Below, in pieces: positions 8,459 through 16,104 of a stretch of DNA of 64,000 nucleotides (positions within the stretch are counted from its first letter, which is position 1; the number at the start of each line of letters is the position of its first letter). The DNA is from DASTEQ01 sp040905185 (lineage in GTDB: Bacteria > Chloroflexota > Limnocylindria > QHBO01). The stretch is taken from assembly GCA_040905185.1 (NCBI GenBank), contig JBBDRZ010000001.1:434001-498000 (forward strand). The letters are read 5' to 3'. Both the position numbers and the translations under genes were made by a program. The notes beneath the pieces were generated by a model, which worked only from the letters and a program-made list of their open reading frames with translations, was not told the DNA's origin and ran no database searches.

Positions 8459-9469
8459 CTACCAGTTGGTGGCGGTGGTGGCCACGTGCTCGCCGATGGA
8501 CTCCAGCCAGCGCTCGGCGTCGATGGCCGCCTTACAGCCTTCCCCGGCAGCCGTGACGGCCTGCCGGTAGGTGTGGTCGTGGACGTCGCCGGCGACGAAC
8601 ACGCCCTCGACGTTCGAGCTCGTCTCGCCGGCTGTTCGACCCGCGACTTCGCAGTAGCCGCGTTCGTCGAGGTCCAGCTGGCCCACGAACAGGTCCGTGT
8701 TGGGCTTGTAGCCGATGGCGATGAACAGGCCCTGGGCGTCGAGCAGCTCCTCTTCGCCGGTCTGGGTGTCGCGCAGGCGCAGCTGATCGACGGTGGTGTT
8801 GCCGAGCACTTCGGCCACCTCGCGGTTCCACCGAACCTCGACCTTGGGGTGCGCGAAGGCGCGGTCCTGCATGATCTTCGAGCCGCGGAACTGGTCGCGC
8901 CGGACGAGCATGGTGACCCTGGACGCGAACTTGGTCAGGAACAGCGCCTCCTCGAGCGCCGTGTCGCCGCCGCCGACCACCGCCACCTCCCGGTCGCGGA
9001 AGAAGAAGCCATCGCACGTGGCGCAGGCGCTGACCCCGCGTCCGCGGAAGGCCTCCTCGCTGGGCAGACCCAGCCACAGCGCGCTGGCCCCGGTGGCCAC
9101 GATGACGGTATCGGCCAGGTACAGGTCGTCACGAACCCACAGCTTGAACGGGCGCTGGCTGAAGTCGACCTTGGTGACGTCCTCCTCCACCAGATGCGCG
9201 CCGAAGCGCTCCGCCTGCCGCCGGAACAGGTCCATGAGCTCCGGTCCCAGGATGCCGTCGGGGAATCCGGGGTAGTTCTCGACGTCGGAGGTGATCATCA
9301 GCTGGCCCAGCGGCGCATTGCCGGCGAACACCACGGGCTCCAGGTTGGCGCGCGCGGCGTACAGGGCCGCCGTCAGGCCGGCTGGACCCGAACCGATGAT
9401 GGCGAGCTTGGGGTGGGACAGGTCGACCGGATCGGTCGAGGCTGGGGTGGGAATTGCGGTGCTGGTCAT
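8459..9469 (-). CDS. trxB: thioredoxin reductase
   Basis: A 336-residue low-molecular-weight NADPH-dependent thioredoxin reductase. The FAD site (KLAIIGSGPAGLTAALYAAR, residues ~20-40), the redox-active CATCDG disulfide, the NADPH site (VAVVGGGDTALEEALFL) and the C-terminal FAD-binding GVFVAGDVHD are all intact. It is cytoplasmic and recharges thioredoxin. The next genes on the same strand upstream encode CcdA and a lipoprotein thioredoxin, so reducing equivalents could pass from NADPH through thioredoxin and CcdA to the cell exterior. A TAGACT hexamer at about 9487-9482 (minus) may be its promoter. Confidence 0.96.
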   Translation of the reverse strand: MTSTAIPTPASTDPVDLSHPKLAIIGSGPAGLTAALYAARANLEPVVFAGNAPLGQLMITSDVENYPGFPDGILGPELMDLFRRQAERFGAHLVEEDVTKVDFSQRPFKLWVRDDLYLADTVIVATGASALWLGLPSEEAFRGRGVSACATCDGFFFRDREVAVVGGGDTALEEALFLTKFASRVTMLVRRDQFRGSKIMQDRAFAHPKVEVRWNREVAEVLGNTTVDQLRLRDTQTGEEELLDAQGLFIAIGYKPNTDLFVGQLDLDERGYCEVAGRTAGETSSNVEGVFVAGDVHDHTYRQAVTAAGEGCKAAIDAERWLESIGEHVATTATNW

Positions 9470-9550
9470 GTCCTGGTCTGCAGTCTAGTCCGCACATCGC
9501 GCACGGAACCTCCGTCAGGGTATCAGTAGTTGCGCAAGTACGCAAGTGAT

Positions 9551-10222
9551 CTAAGCCAGGATGAGGTCGAGGTTGTTGGCCAGATCCCAGACCCCGACCC
9601 CCACCAGTACCGCCCCCAGGATGAGCTGCAGCGGTCGCTCCCATCGGATCATGGCCGCCGCGAGCTGGCGGCCTCGCAGCTGCCCCAGCAGACCGATGAC
9701 GAACAGGGGCAGACCGAAGCCGATGCCGAAGACGAGGAAGAAGGCCAGCTGGTCCACCACGTCTCCTACCGTGAGCGAGAAGGCGAAGATGCTGACGATG
9801 AAGGGCCCGCTGCAGGGCACGGCGATGGGCGCGAAGGCGAGCCCGTAGACGTAGGCGCCCAGGGCCGGACCGCGCCCGACGGCGAGGGCCGGCGACAGCT
9901 GGGGGAGCCGGGCGAATGGATTGCGGCCGGCGAGCAGCAGGATGCCGAGCCCGATGAGCAGGCCATCGGCGATCGGCAACACGACCCGGTTGAAGTCGCC
10001 CAGGGGCTGGGCGATGAGGGCGAAGATGGCGCCGATGGCCACCATGCCGGTCACCACCCCGGCCCACACCAGGAGCGCCACGACGAGCGGAGGAAATGGT
10101 CGGGCGGCGCTGGCCGCGGGACCTTGAGTCAGGTAGGCGATGAAGGCCGGATACAGGGGCAGGATGCAGGGCGTGACCGTGGCCGCCACCCCCAGGCCGG
10201 CGGCGGCGACAATCTCCCCCAC
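9551..10222 (-). CDS. ccdA: CcdA-type transmembrane thiol-disulfide transporter
   Basis: A 223-residue, six-TM protein of the CcdA/DsbD-core family, which carries electrons from cytoplasmic thioredoxin across the membrane for cytochrome c or oxidase maturation. The two redox cysteines sit in the expected places: VTPCILPLYP in TM1 and IAVPCSGPFIV in TM4. Length is typical for CcdA. Start is GTG at 10222, four bases after the stop of the lipoprotein-thioredoxin gene, so the two are one operon and probably redox partners. Confidence 0.9.
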   Translation of the reverse strand: MGEIVAAAGLGVAATVTPCILPLYPAFIAYLTQGPAASAARPFPPLVVALLVWAGVVTGMVAIGAIFALIAQPLGDFNRVVLPIADGLLIGLGILLLAGRNPFARLPQLSPALAVGRGPALGAYVYGLAFAPIAVPCSGPFIVSIFAFSLTVGDVVDQLAFFLVFGIGFGLPLFVIGLLGQLRGRQLAAAMIRWERPLQLILGAVLVGVGVWDLANNLDLILA

Positions 10223-10226
10223 CGGC

Positions 10227-10841
10227 TCAGCCGGCTGCCAGCTCGGCCGCGAGCTCAGCGGCCGAGTAGCCCCGCCCGAATTCGAGCGCGCGCACCGAGC
10301 CGTCGGGGAAGAGCAGGATCATGGGCATGGACGGCGGATTGAGTACGGCCGATCCGAACCGTTCGCGCAGGGCGGCCGCCAGCGTCTGGTTGGCCATGGC
10401 GAACCGCCAATCGAAGCCCATCGCTACGGAGTACGCCGCCAGGTCGCCGGGGCGTTCGTAGGGGTCCACGTCCAGCGAAACGGAAGCGAACTCGGCCATC
10501 TCGTGAGCCGCCACCACCTCGTGCTGCTGGGCCCGGCAGTTCGTGCACCAGATGGCCATTGTCTCGAGCAGAACCGGGCGCTCCGCCGCCAACGCCCCGA
10601 GCGTGAAGCTTGTCGACGTGTTCACGTCGAACAACTCCACAATGTGGAGCGGGTCGGAGGTGAGGGGCGTGCCGGTGGGTCCGGGAGTGTCGCTGGGACC
10701 AGCCGGGCTGGGAACGGGGCGAGAGCTGGAGGCTGGACTGGCGCTGGCGCCGGCCTGGGGCGTGGGTGAAGCCGAGCAGCCCGCGACCAAGAGCAGGACC
10801 CCAAGAGTGACCGCCGGCGCGGCAATCTGCATCCATGCCAT
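10227..10841 (-). CDS. lipoprotein thioredoxin-like protein (TlpA/ResA type)
   Basis: A 204-residue secreted lipoprotein. A signal peptide with lipobox (LLLVAGC, Cys near residue 21) is followed by a Ser/Pro/Ala/Thr-rich linker (~40 residues) and a thioredoxin fold with active site IWCTNCRAQ and cis-Pro region PSMPMILL. It would accept electrons from the adjacent CcdA and reduce extracytoplasmic thiols. The ATG at 10841 is preceded by TACCCT ending 7 bases before it (leaderless type); the much longer open frame upstream is antisense to ispG and is not coding. Confidence 0.88.
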   Translation of the reverse strand: MAWMQIAAPAVTLGVLLLVAGCSASPTPQAGASASPASSSRPVPSPAGPSDTPGPTGTPLTSDPLHIVELFDVNTSTSFTLGALAAERPVLLETMAIWCTNCRAQQHEVVAAHEMAEFASVSLDVDPYERPGDLAAYSVAMGFDWRFAMANQTLAAALRERFGSAVLNPPSMPMILLFPDGSVRALEFGRGYSAAELAAELAAG

Positions 10842-10848
10842 GGCCCGC

Positions 10849-10854
10849 AGGGTA
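10849..10854 (-). promoter_or_regulatory. -10 hexamer TACCCT of the lipoprotein-thioredoxin gene
   Basis: TACCCT on the minus strand ends 7 bases before the ATG at 10841, with no Shine-Dalgarno in between. Confidence 0.4.
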
Positions 10855-10903
10855 GCCCAGGCCGATGACGGACGCGTGACGGCCAGATGTCTGCTCTCAT
10901 CGG

Positions 10904-10909
10904 TACACT
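10904..10909 (+). promoter_or_regulatory. -10 hexamer TACACT of ispG
   Basis: TACACT ends 10 bases before the ATG at 10920. No Shine-Dalgarno is evident, so the ispG transcript probably has little or no leader. Confidence 0.35.
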
Positions 10910-10919
10910 CAGGGCACCC

Positions 10920-12146
10920 ATGAGCGAAACCCAGACTGCGACACCCCGCCGGGCGACGACGAGCGTCGACGTGGGCGGTGTGCTGGTGGGCTCCAGCCAT
11001 CCGGTTGTCGTGCAGTCCATGACCAACACCGACACCGCCGATGCGGATGCCACCGCCATCCAGGTCGCCCAGCTGGCCCACGCGGGCTCCGAGCTGGTGC
11101 GGGTCACCGTCAATACCGATGCAGCCGCCGAAGCGGTGCCGGTCATCCGCGACAAGTTGGACAGACTGGGCGTGGGGGTCCCGATCATCGGGGACTTCCA
11201 CTACAACGGCCACCTGCTGCTGACCAAGTACCCGGCCTGCGCGGCCGCCCTGGCCAAGTACCGCATCAACCCCGGCAACGTGGGCACCAAGCGGCGGGAC
11301 GAGCAGTTCCGGACCATCGTGGAAGTGGCCCTGGCCAACGACAAGCCGGTGCGGATCGGCGTGAACTGGGGCTCGCTCGACCAGCAGCTGCTGACCGAGC
11401 TGATGGATGCCAACGCCGCCAGCCCCGAGCCGCGCGACAGCCGGGCGGTGATGATCGACGCCATGCTCGAGTCGGCCCTGCGCTCGGCCACGCTGGCCGA
11501 GGAGACCGGCCTGGGCCACGACCGGATCATCATCAGCGCCAAGGTCAGCGGCGTGCCGGACCTGGTCGAGATCTATCGTCGCCTCGCGGCCCGCTGCGAC
11601 TACCCGCTCCACCTGGGCCTGACCGAGGCCGGGATGGGCAGCCGCGGGATCATCGGCTCCACGGCCGGGTTGGCGATCCTGCTCGAGGAGGGCATCGGCG
11701 ACACGATCCGGGTCAGCCTGACCCCGTCACCGGGTGGTGATCGGACCGAGGAAGTCCAGGTCGCCCAGCAGGTCCTGCAGTCGCTCGGGCTCCGCTCGTT
11801 CGTTCCGCAGGTCTCGGCGTGCCCGGGCTGCGGACGGACGACCTCCACCTTCTTCCAGGAGATGGCACGCGACATCCAGGCCCACCTGCGTGACCAGATG
11901 CCGGCCTGGAAGGCTCAGCACCCCGGCGTTGAGGAGCTCCGCGTGGCGGTCATGGGCTGCGTGGTGAACGGTCCGGGGGAAAGCCGCCACGCGGACATCG
12001 GAATCAGCCTCCCGGGAACCTTCGAGGAGCCGGTGGCGCCGGTCTACGTCGATGGCGCGCTGCGCACGACCCTGCGCGGCGACGACATCGTGCCGCGTTT
12101 CCTGGCCATCCTCGACGAGTACGTGGCCGCCCGCTACCCCGGCTAG
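10920..12146 (+). CDS. ispG: 4-hydroxy-3-methylbut-2-en-1-yl diphosphate synthase
   Basis: IspG (GcpE), 408 residues, converts 2-C-methyl-D-erythritol 2,4-cyclodiphosphate to HMBPP in the MEP isoprenoid pathway. The TIM-barrel half starts with VGGVLVGSSHPVVVQSMTNTDT, and the [4Fe-4S]-binding half has CPGCGRTTS and the GCVVNGPGE motif. It is the short bacterial form without the plant-type insert. Start ATG at 10920; an upstream in-frame ATG at 10887 has less support. The stop TAG shares the bases CTAG with the stop of the convergent lipoprotein gene. The product feeds the prenyl donors needed by the UbiA-type enzymes nearby. Confidence 0.96.
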   Translation: MSETQTATPRRATTSVDVGGVLVGSSHPVVVQSMTNTDTADADATAIQVAQLAHAGSELVRVTVNTDAAAEAVPVIRDKLDRLGVGVPIIGDFHYNGHLLLTKYPACAAALAKYRINPGNVGTKRRDEQFRTIVEVALANDKPVRIGVNWGSLDQQLLTELMDANAASPEPRDSRAVMIDAMLESALRSATLAEETGLGHDRIIISAKVSGVPDLVEIYRRLAARCDYPLHLGLTEAGMGSRGIIGSTAGLAILLEEGIGDTIRVSLTPSPGGDRTEEVQVAQQVLQSLGLRSFVPQVSACPGCGRTTSTFFQEMARDIQAHLRDQMPAWKAQHPGVEELRVAVMGCVVNGPGESRHADIGISLPGTFEEPVAPVYVDGALRTTLRGDDIVPRFLAILDEYVAARYPG

Positions 12147-12628
12147 AGGCAGATCGCGACCGCTGCCGGCTTGCTCAGGCCCCGACCGCCGACCACGGAC
12201 GAGCCGCGCGACGAGTCTCCGATGAACGGGATCGCCGTTCCGTCCTCGAGGACATCGATGGTGGCGATCACGTCTGTCTCTGCGGGCACACCGTTCGGAA
12301 GCTCGTCCGAGATGATCACCGGCACCCCGTCGACGAGCAGCTCGAAGGGGTCCACGACGTCGTAGTGGACGATCGCCGCGGCGCAGGACTCGACCGTCTC
12401 GCTGTCTGGGCTGCTGGCCAACGCCGCGCCCCCGGAGTAGCTGAGGACATGGCTGGCGGCCGGATCGCGGTTCACCAGCAGGACGCGCAGGACGTACGCC
12501 GTATCGCCACCACCCCCGCCGCCGCCTCCGCCGCTGGTGCACGCGGTCGCGAGCAGCATCATGGCCGCGGTTGCGGCCAGGGGTCTGATCCCTCGGTGCG
12601 AGACGCGCGGGGCGACTCGTGGGCGCAT
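12143..12628 (-). CDS. small lipoprotein of unknown function
   Basis: A 161-residue predicted lipoprotein: basic N-terminus, hydrophobic core and lipobox (LLATAC, Cys near residue 28), then a run of nine glycines and a ~115-residue globular domain with two cysteines. I do not recognise the family. The ATG at 12628 is preceded by GGAGG at good spacing. It is the last gene in a minus-strand run that starts at ctaC, so it may assist respiration at the outer face, but this is only positional. Stop shares CTAG with ispG. Confidence 0.75.
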   Translation of the reverse strand: MRPRVAPRVSHRGIRPLAATAAMMLLATACTSGGGGGGGGGDTAYVLRVLLVNRDPAASHVLSYSGGAALASSPDSETVESCAAAIVHYDVVDPFELLVDGVPVIISDELPNGVPAETDVIATIDVLEDGTAIPFIGDSSRGSSVVGGRGLSKPAAVAICL

Positions 12629-12710
12629 GGGATGGTCCTCCACGCTTGGGCGGCGCGATCGGCGACCGCTGGCGCGCATCGTAGCCACTCGCGGCGCGGG
12701 AAGCGAGAGT

Positions 12711-12920
12711 CTAGAGGCCGCTCCCGGTGGCCGCCATGAGTGTCCAAAACGCGAGCGCCAGGAAGACCAGCACGAGGAGGCCCAGGGCCAGTGGGAAGAG
12801 CCCGGTGGCCACGTTCTGACGAGGTTTGGGCGGCGGCTTCGGAATTGACGGGACGGCAGCCTGATCGGTGGTGGCGGGAACCGCCGGCTGCTCGGTCGTG
12901 GCCGGGACGTTCGACTCCAT
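12711..12920 (-). CDS. single-TM small membrane protein
   Basis: A 69-residue protein with a Pro/Ala/Thr-rich N-terminal half and one C-terminal TM helix (VATGLFPLALGLLVLVFLALAF cut at about residues 40-62). It resembles the small, poorly conserved subunits or assembly proteins found beside cytochrome oxidase genes, but no family is recognised. ATG at 12920 has a GGAGG sequence just before it, overlapping the end of the TlpA-like gene, which supports translation in the oxidase operon. Confidence 0.6.
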   Translation of the reverse strand: MESNVPATTEQPAVPATTDQAAVPSIPKPPPKPRQNVATGLFPLALGLLVLVFLALAFWTLMAATGSGL

Positions 12921-12938
12921 GCCTCGCCGTACCTCCGC

Positions 12939-13556
12939 TCAGTGGTTGGTGGCCAGGCGGACCAGCTCCGCCGCCAGCTCTTCGGCAGTGAATGGCCCGA
13001 TGTGCCGGCTGACCAGGATCCCATCCGGACCGATGAGCCAGCTCTCGGGCGGTCCAAATACCCCATACGCTCGCGCCACCCGCTCTCCGGGATCCATGAC
13101 CAGCGGCCAGGTGGCATTGAACTGCTCGCCGAAAGCGCGGGCGGCCTCCGAGCGGTCACGGTACACGATTCCAATCACGGCCAGCCCGATGTCCGCGTGG
13201 ACCTCGAGCGCCTCGGCCAGGACCGGGAACTCCTCGGCGCAGGCCGGCAGGCACCATGACGCCCAGAAGTTCACGATCACCGGCCGCCCGACGTAGTCCG
13301 CCAGGCGGACCGGCTCACCGTTCAGATCGGCCAGCGCGAAGTCGGGCGCCCGGTCCCCAACCCGCAGCGCCGGGGCGAGCAGGCCTGCCCCGCCGGCCAC
13401 CCCGACGACCAGGACGACGGCCAGGAGCAACGGGACGATCGTGGCCAGCACCAGCCACCAGCGCGGCAGAAGGGAGGGGTCGGGGCGTGGGATGGGAGGT
13501 AGCCTCAGTGGTGGCCGGAGCCCTCGTCGTGCGAACCGTGCTCGGTATCCCGCCAC
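12939..13556 (-). CDS. membrane-anchored TlpA/ResA-like thioredoxin with CxxxC
   Basis: A redoxin anchored by one N-terminal TM (PRWWLVLATIVPLLLAVV). The AhpC/TSA-redoxin core shows RVGDRAPDFALADLNGEPV, then VIVNFWASWCLPACAEEFP and the late GPPESWLIGPDG. The usual WCxxC is replaced by WCLPAC, a CxxxC spacing. Likely role: thiol-disulfide exchange on the outer face, for example at the CuA site of the neighbouring CtaC. The start is uncertain: no ATG lies near the TM. GTG at 13556 (205 residues, overlapping the upstream gene by 52 bases) keeps the Arg-Trp-Trp anchor; GTG at 13451 would give 170 residues. The open frame runs to 13631. Confidence 0.82.
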   Translation of the reverse strand: MAGYRARFARRGLRPPLRLPPIPRPDPSLLPRWWLVLATIVPLLLAVVLVVGVAGGAGLLAPALRVGDRAPDFALADLNGEPVRLADYVGRPVIVNFWASWCLPACAEEFPVLAEALEVHADIGLAVIGIVYRDRSEAARAFGEQFNATWPLVMDPGERVARAYGVFGPPESWLIGPDGILVSRHIGPFTAEELAAELVRLATNH

Positions 13557-13849
13557 TCCCGGCCGGCGGTGCGAACCGACAGGATGGCCCCTACGACGAA
13601 CACCCCAAGGCCGGGGATCAGGAACCACCACGCAGCCGCCTGGTCGTCCGGCTTGAAGGCGAGCCCCGCCCCCAGCAATCCGCCGCCCACGGCCCAGATC
13701 ACCGGCAGCCAGCTGCCGGGTGGGACGTGGACTCCGGGCGGTGGATGGAGTCGCGGCCGCTCACCACCCCGCGCGGCTGTGGCCACGATGGCCGCGATGG
13801 CGACCACCGCCACACCGAGCAGGAGGTACCCCAGGATCTGGTCGGGCAT
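13505..13849 (-). CDS. small membrane protein of the cytochrome oxidase operon (subunit IV position)
   Basis: A 114-residue protein with three predicted TM helices (residues ~5-25, 48-65, 75-92) and a His/Asp/Glu-rich C-terminal tail ending in two His. It directly follows ctaE, 12 bases after that stop, where many operons carry a small subunit IV. Sequence similarity to known subunit IV families is not obvious to me, so the call rests on position, size and topology. Confidence 0.65.
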   Translation of the reverse strand: MPDQILGYLLLGVAVVAIAAIVATAARGGERPRLHPPPGVHVPPGSWLPVIWAVGGGLLGAGLAFKPDDQAAAWWFLIPGLGVFVVGAILSVRTAGREWRDTEHGSHDEGSGHH

Positions 13850-13861
13850 CGGTCCGTCGCC

Positions 13862-14446
13862 TCAGCCGAGGAGGTACAGGGTGCTGAAGAGGGCCACCCA
13901 TACCAGATCGACGAAATGCCAGTAGTAGCTGACCGCCTCGACGGCCACGTGGTTGCGGGCCGAGAACTGCCCTTGCCCGGCGCGGGCGGTCAGGATGCTG
14001 AGCCCCACCACGCCACCAAAGACGTGGGCGCCGTGGAAGCCGGTCAGGGTGTAGAAGACCGTGCCGAACACACCGTCCGAGATCCCAAATCCGAGCACCG
14101 TGTAGTCGTAGGCCTGGCCGGCCAGGAACAGGAGTCCGAGGCCCAGCGTCACGACCAGCCACAGCCGCAGGCGGCCCGAGTCGCCGCGGCGGATGGCCCG
14201 CACGGCCCGGTGCATGGTCAGGCTGGAGGTAAGCAGGATGAGCGTGATCGGCAGCGCGATGGGGAGGACCTCGAGCGGCTCGGCGCCAGAGGGCGGGCCC
14301 CAGGCACCGGCGAACGAGGCTCGGGCGGAGAAGTAGGTGGCGAACAGACCACCGAAGAACATGACCTCCGACGAGAGGAACAGCAGCATCCCGACCAGGG
14401 GGATGGGGAATCCGCCCTGGCGGCGGGCGGGCGCCTGGGCGCTCAT
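13862..14446 (-). CDS. ctaE: cytochrome c oxidase subunit III
   Basis: A 194-residue heme-copper oxidase subunit III with five TM helices (short form lacking the first two helices of the mitochondrial protein). Family segments include LLFLSSEVMFFGGLFATYF, TGFHGAHVFGGVVGL and the C-terminal SYYWHFVDLVW. It stabilises subunit I at the membrane. The ATG at 14446 overlaps the stop of ctaD by four bases, giving tight coupling. Confidence 0.95.
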   Translation of the reverse strand: MSAQAPARRQGGFPIPLVGMLLFLSSEVMFFGGLFATYFSARASFAGAWGPPSGAEPLEVLPIALPITLILLTSSLTMHRAVRAIRRGDSGRLRLWLVVTLGLGLLFLAGQAYDYTVLGFGISDGVFGTVFYTLTGFHGAHVFGGVVGLSILTARAGQGQFSARNHVAVEAVSYYWHFVDLVWVALFSTLYLLG

Positions 14447-16086
14447 GGATAACCCCCTGGATGGAGGTCCGGGTCGTCCTTATGGCGCAGGTCGAACACC
14501 GGCCGCTCGCTGCGGATGGGCGGCAGCCGGTCGAAGTTGTAGGTCGGCGGCGGCGAGGTGGTCGCCCATTCCAGGGTGTTGCCCTCCCACGGGTCGTCCC
14601 CCACCTTCTCACCGTTCAGGAGGGTGGTGACCACGTTGACCACGAACGGGACCATGGACGCGGCGATCAGGAAGGCGCCGGCGGTCGAGATCAGGTTCAG
14701 CTCGGTCCAGCCCGCATCGGCCGCGTAGTCGGCGACGCGCCGCGGCATGCCCTGGATCCCGAGCGCGTGCTGCACGAAGAACGTCGCGTTGAAGCCGACG
14801 AACAGCATCCCGAAGTGGACCTTGCCGAGCGTCTCGTTGAGCCTGCGCCCGGTCATCTTGGGGAACCAGTAGTAGCTCGCGGCAAAGACGCCCATGGCGG
14901 CCCCGCCAAAGAACACGTAGTGGAGGTGCGCTACCACGAAGTACGTGTCCTGGAGGTGGAAATCGACCGGCGCGGAGGCCAGCATCACGCCGCTGATGCC
15001 CCCGATCAGGAACATGCTGATGACGCCCAGGGCGAACAGCATGGCGGTCGTGAACACCAGCGAGCCCCGCCACAGGGTGGCCAGCCAGTTGAACATCTTG
15101 ACCCCGGTGGGGATCGCGATCAGCGCGGTCATGAAGGTGAAGAAGGGCAGGAAGACGACACCGGTCGTGAACATGTGGTGCGCCCACACGCTGAACGAGA
15201 GCAGACCGATGGCGATCGTCGCCCACACAAAGGCCCGGTACCCGAACAGGGGCTTGCGGCTGAAGACGGGCAAGATCTCGCTGACCACCCCGAGGGCGGG
15301 CAGGATGACGATGTAGACCTCGGGGTGGCCGAAGAACCAGAACAGGTGCTGCCACAGGATCGGATCGCCACCCACCGATGGATCGAAGAACGATCCGCCG
15401 TAGTTGCGGTCGATGAACAGGGCGATGAGGCCGGCGGTGAGGACCGGGGTGGCGAGCAGGATGAGGGCCTGGGTAACCAGCACGGTCCACACGAAGATCG
15501 GCATCCGGAACAGGGTCATCCCCGGGGCGCGCATCTTGAAGATAGTGGTCAGGAAGTTCACCGATCCCAGGATCGAGGCCGTTCCGACCACGGCCAGGCC
15601 CATGATCCACAGGTCCGTTCCGTCGCCGGGCGAGAACTGCTCCTGGGTGAGCGGGTTATATCCGGTCCAGCCACTTGCCGCAGCGCCACCCACCAGGTAC
15701 CCGGAAACGATCAGCAGGCCACCCAATGGCAGCATCCAGAACGACAGGGCGTTGATCCGCGGGAAGGCCATGTCCGGCGCGCCGAGCATGAGGGGGACCA
15801 CGTAATTCGAGAACCCGGATAAGACGGGCACGACGAACAGGAAGATCATCAACGTGCCGTGCATCGTGAAGGCCTGGTTGAACGTGCTCTCGTCGACGAA
15901 CTGGAGGCCCGGGACAGCCAGCTCGCTGCGGATGACGAGCGCCAGCAGGCCGGCGAAGAAGAAGAAGGCGAATCCGTTGACGATGTACAGGACCCCGATC
16001 TTCTTGTGATCGACCGTGGTCAGCCAGTCGAGGACCCACGAGCGCTCGTAGGTCTTGGTGCCGGGGGCCAGGGTGGTGGTCGCCAT
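14443..16086 (-). CDS. ctaD: cytochrome c oxidase subunit I (aa3, A-type)
   Basis: A 547-residue, 12-TM catalytic subunit that reduces O2 to water and pumps protons. The metal ligands are present: His in TMHGTLMIF (low-spin heme), HPEVYIVILP with the CuB His, cross-linked Tyr and the D-channel Glu, AHHMFT with two CuB His, and VAHLHYVFFGG with the heme a3 and heme a His pair. The Glu marks the A1 type. GAPDMAFPR in the D-channel region is also intact. The gene follows ctaC by 18 bases; heme A for it would be made by the fused CtaA-CtaB encoded nearby. Confidence 0.97.
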   Translation of the reverse strand: MATTTLAPGTKTYERSWVLDWLTTVDHKKIGVLYIVNGFAFFFFAGLLALVIRSELAVPGLQFVDESTFNQAFTMHGTLMIFLFVVPVLSGFSNYVVPLMLGAPDMAFPRINALSFWMLPLGGLLIVSGYLVGGAAASGWTGYNPLTQEQFSPGDGTDLWIMGLAVVGTASILGSVNFLTTIFKMRAPGMTLFRMPIFVWTVLVTQALILLATPVLTAGLIALFIDRNYGGSFFDPSVGGDPILWQHLFWFFGHPEVYIVILPALGVVSEILPVFSRKPLFGYRAFVWATIAIGLLSFSVWAHHMFTTGVVFLPFFTFMTALIAIPTGVKMFNWLATLWRGSLVFTTAMLFALGVISMFLIGGISGVMLASAPVDFHLQDTYFVVAHLHYVFFGGAAMGVFAASYYWFPKMTGRRLNETLGKVHFGMLFVGFNATFFVQHALGIQGMPRRVADYAADAGWTELNLISTAGAFLIAASMVPFVVNVVTTLLNGEKVGDDPWEGNTLEWATTSPPPTYNFDRLPPIRSERPVFDLRHKDDPDLHPGGYP

Positions 16087-16104
16087 CGTCGGATCCGTCG
16101 CTCC

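Noticed and set aside
10842..11612. Upstream part of a long minus-strand frame ending in the lipoprotein-thioredoxin
   Set aside because: It runs antisense to ispG; the signal peptide and -10 box place the start at 10841.
12517..12543. Poly-Gly run in the lipoprotein as a possible frameshift site
   Set aside because: The frame before and after is consistent with a lipoprotein; a glycine linker directly after a lipobox Cys is common.
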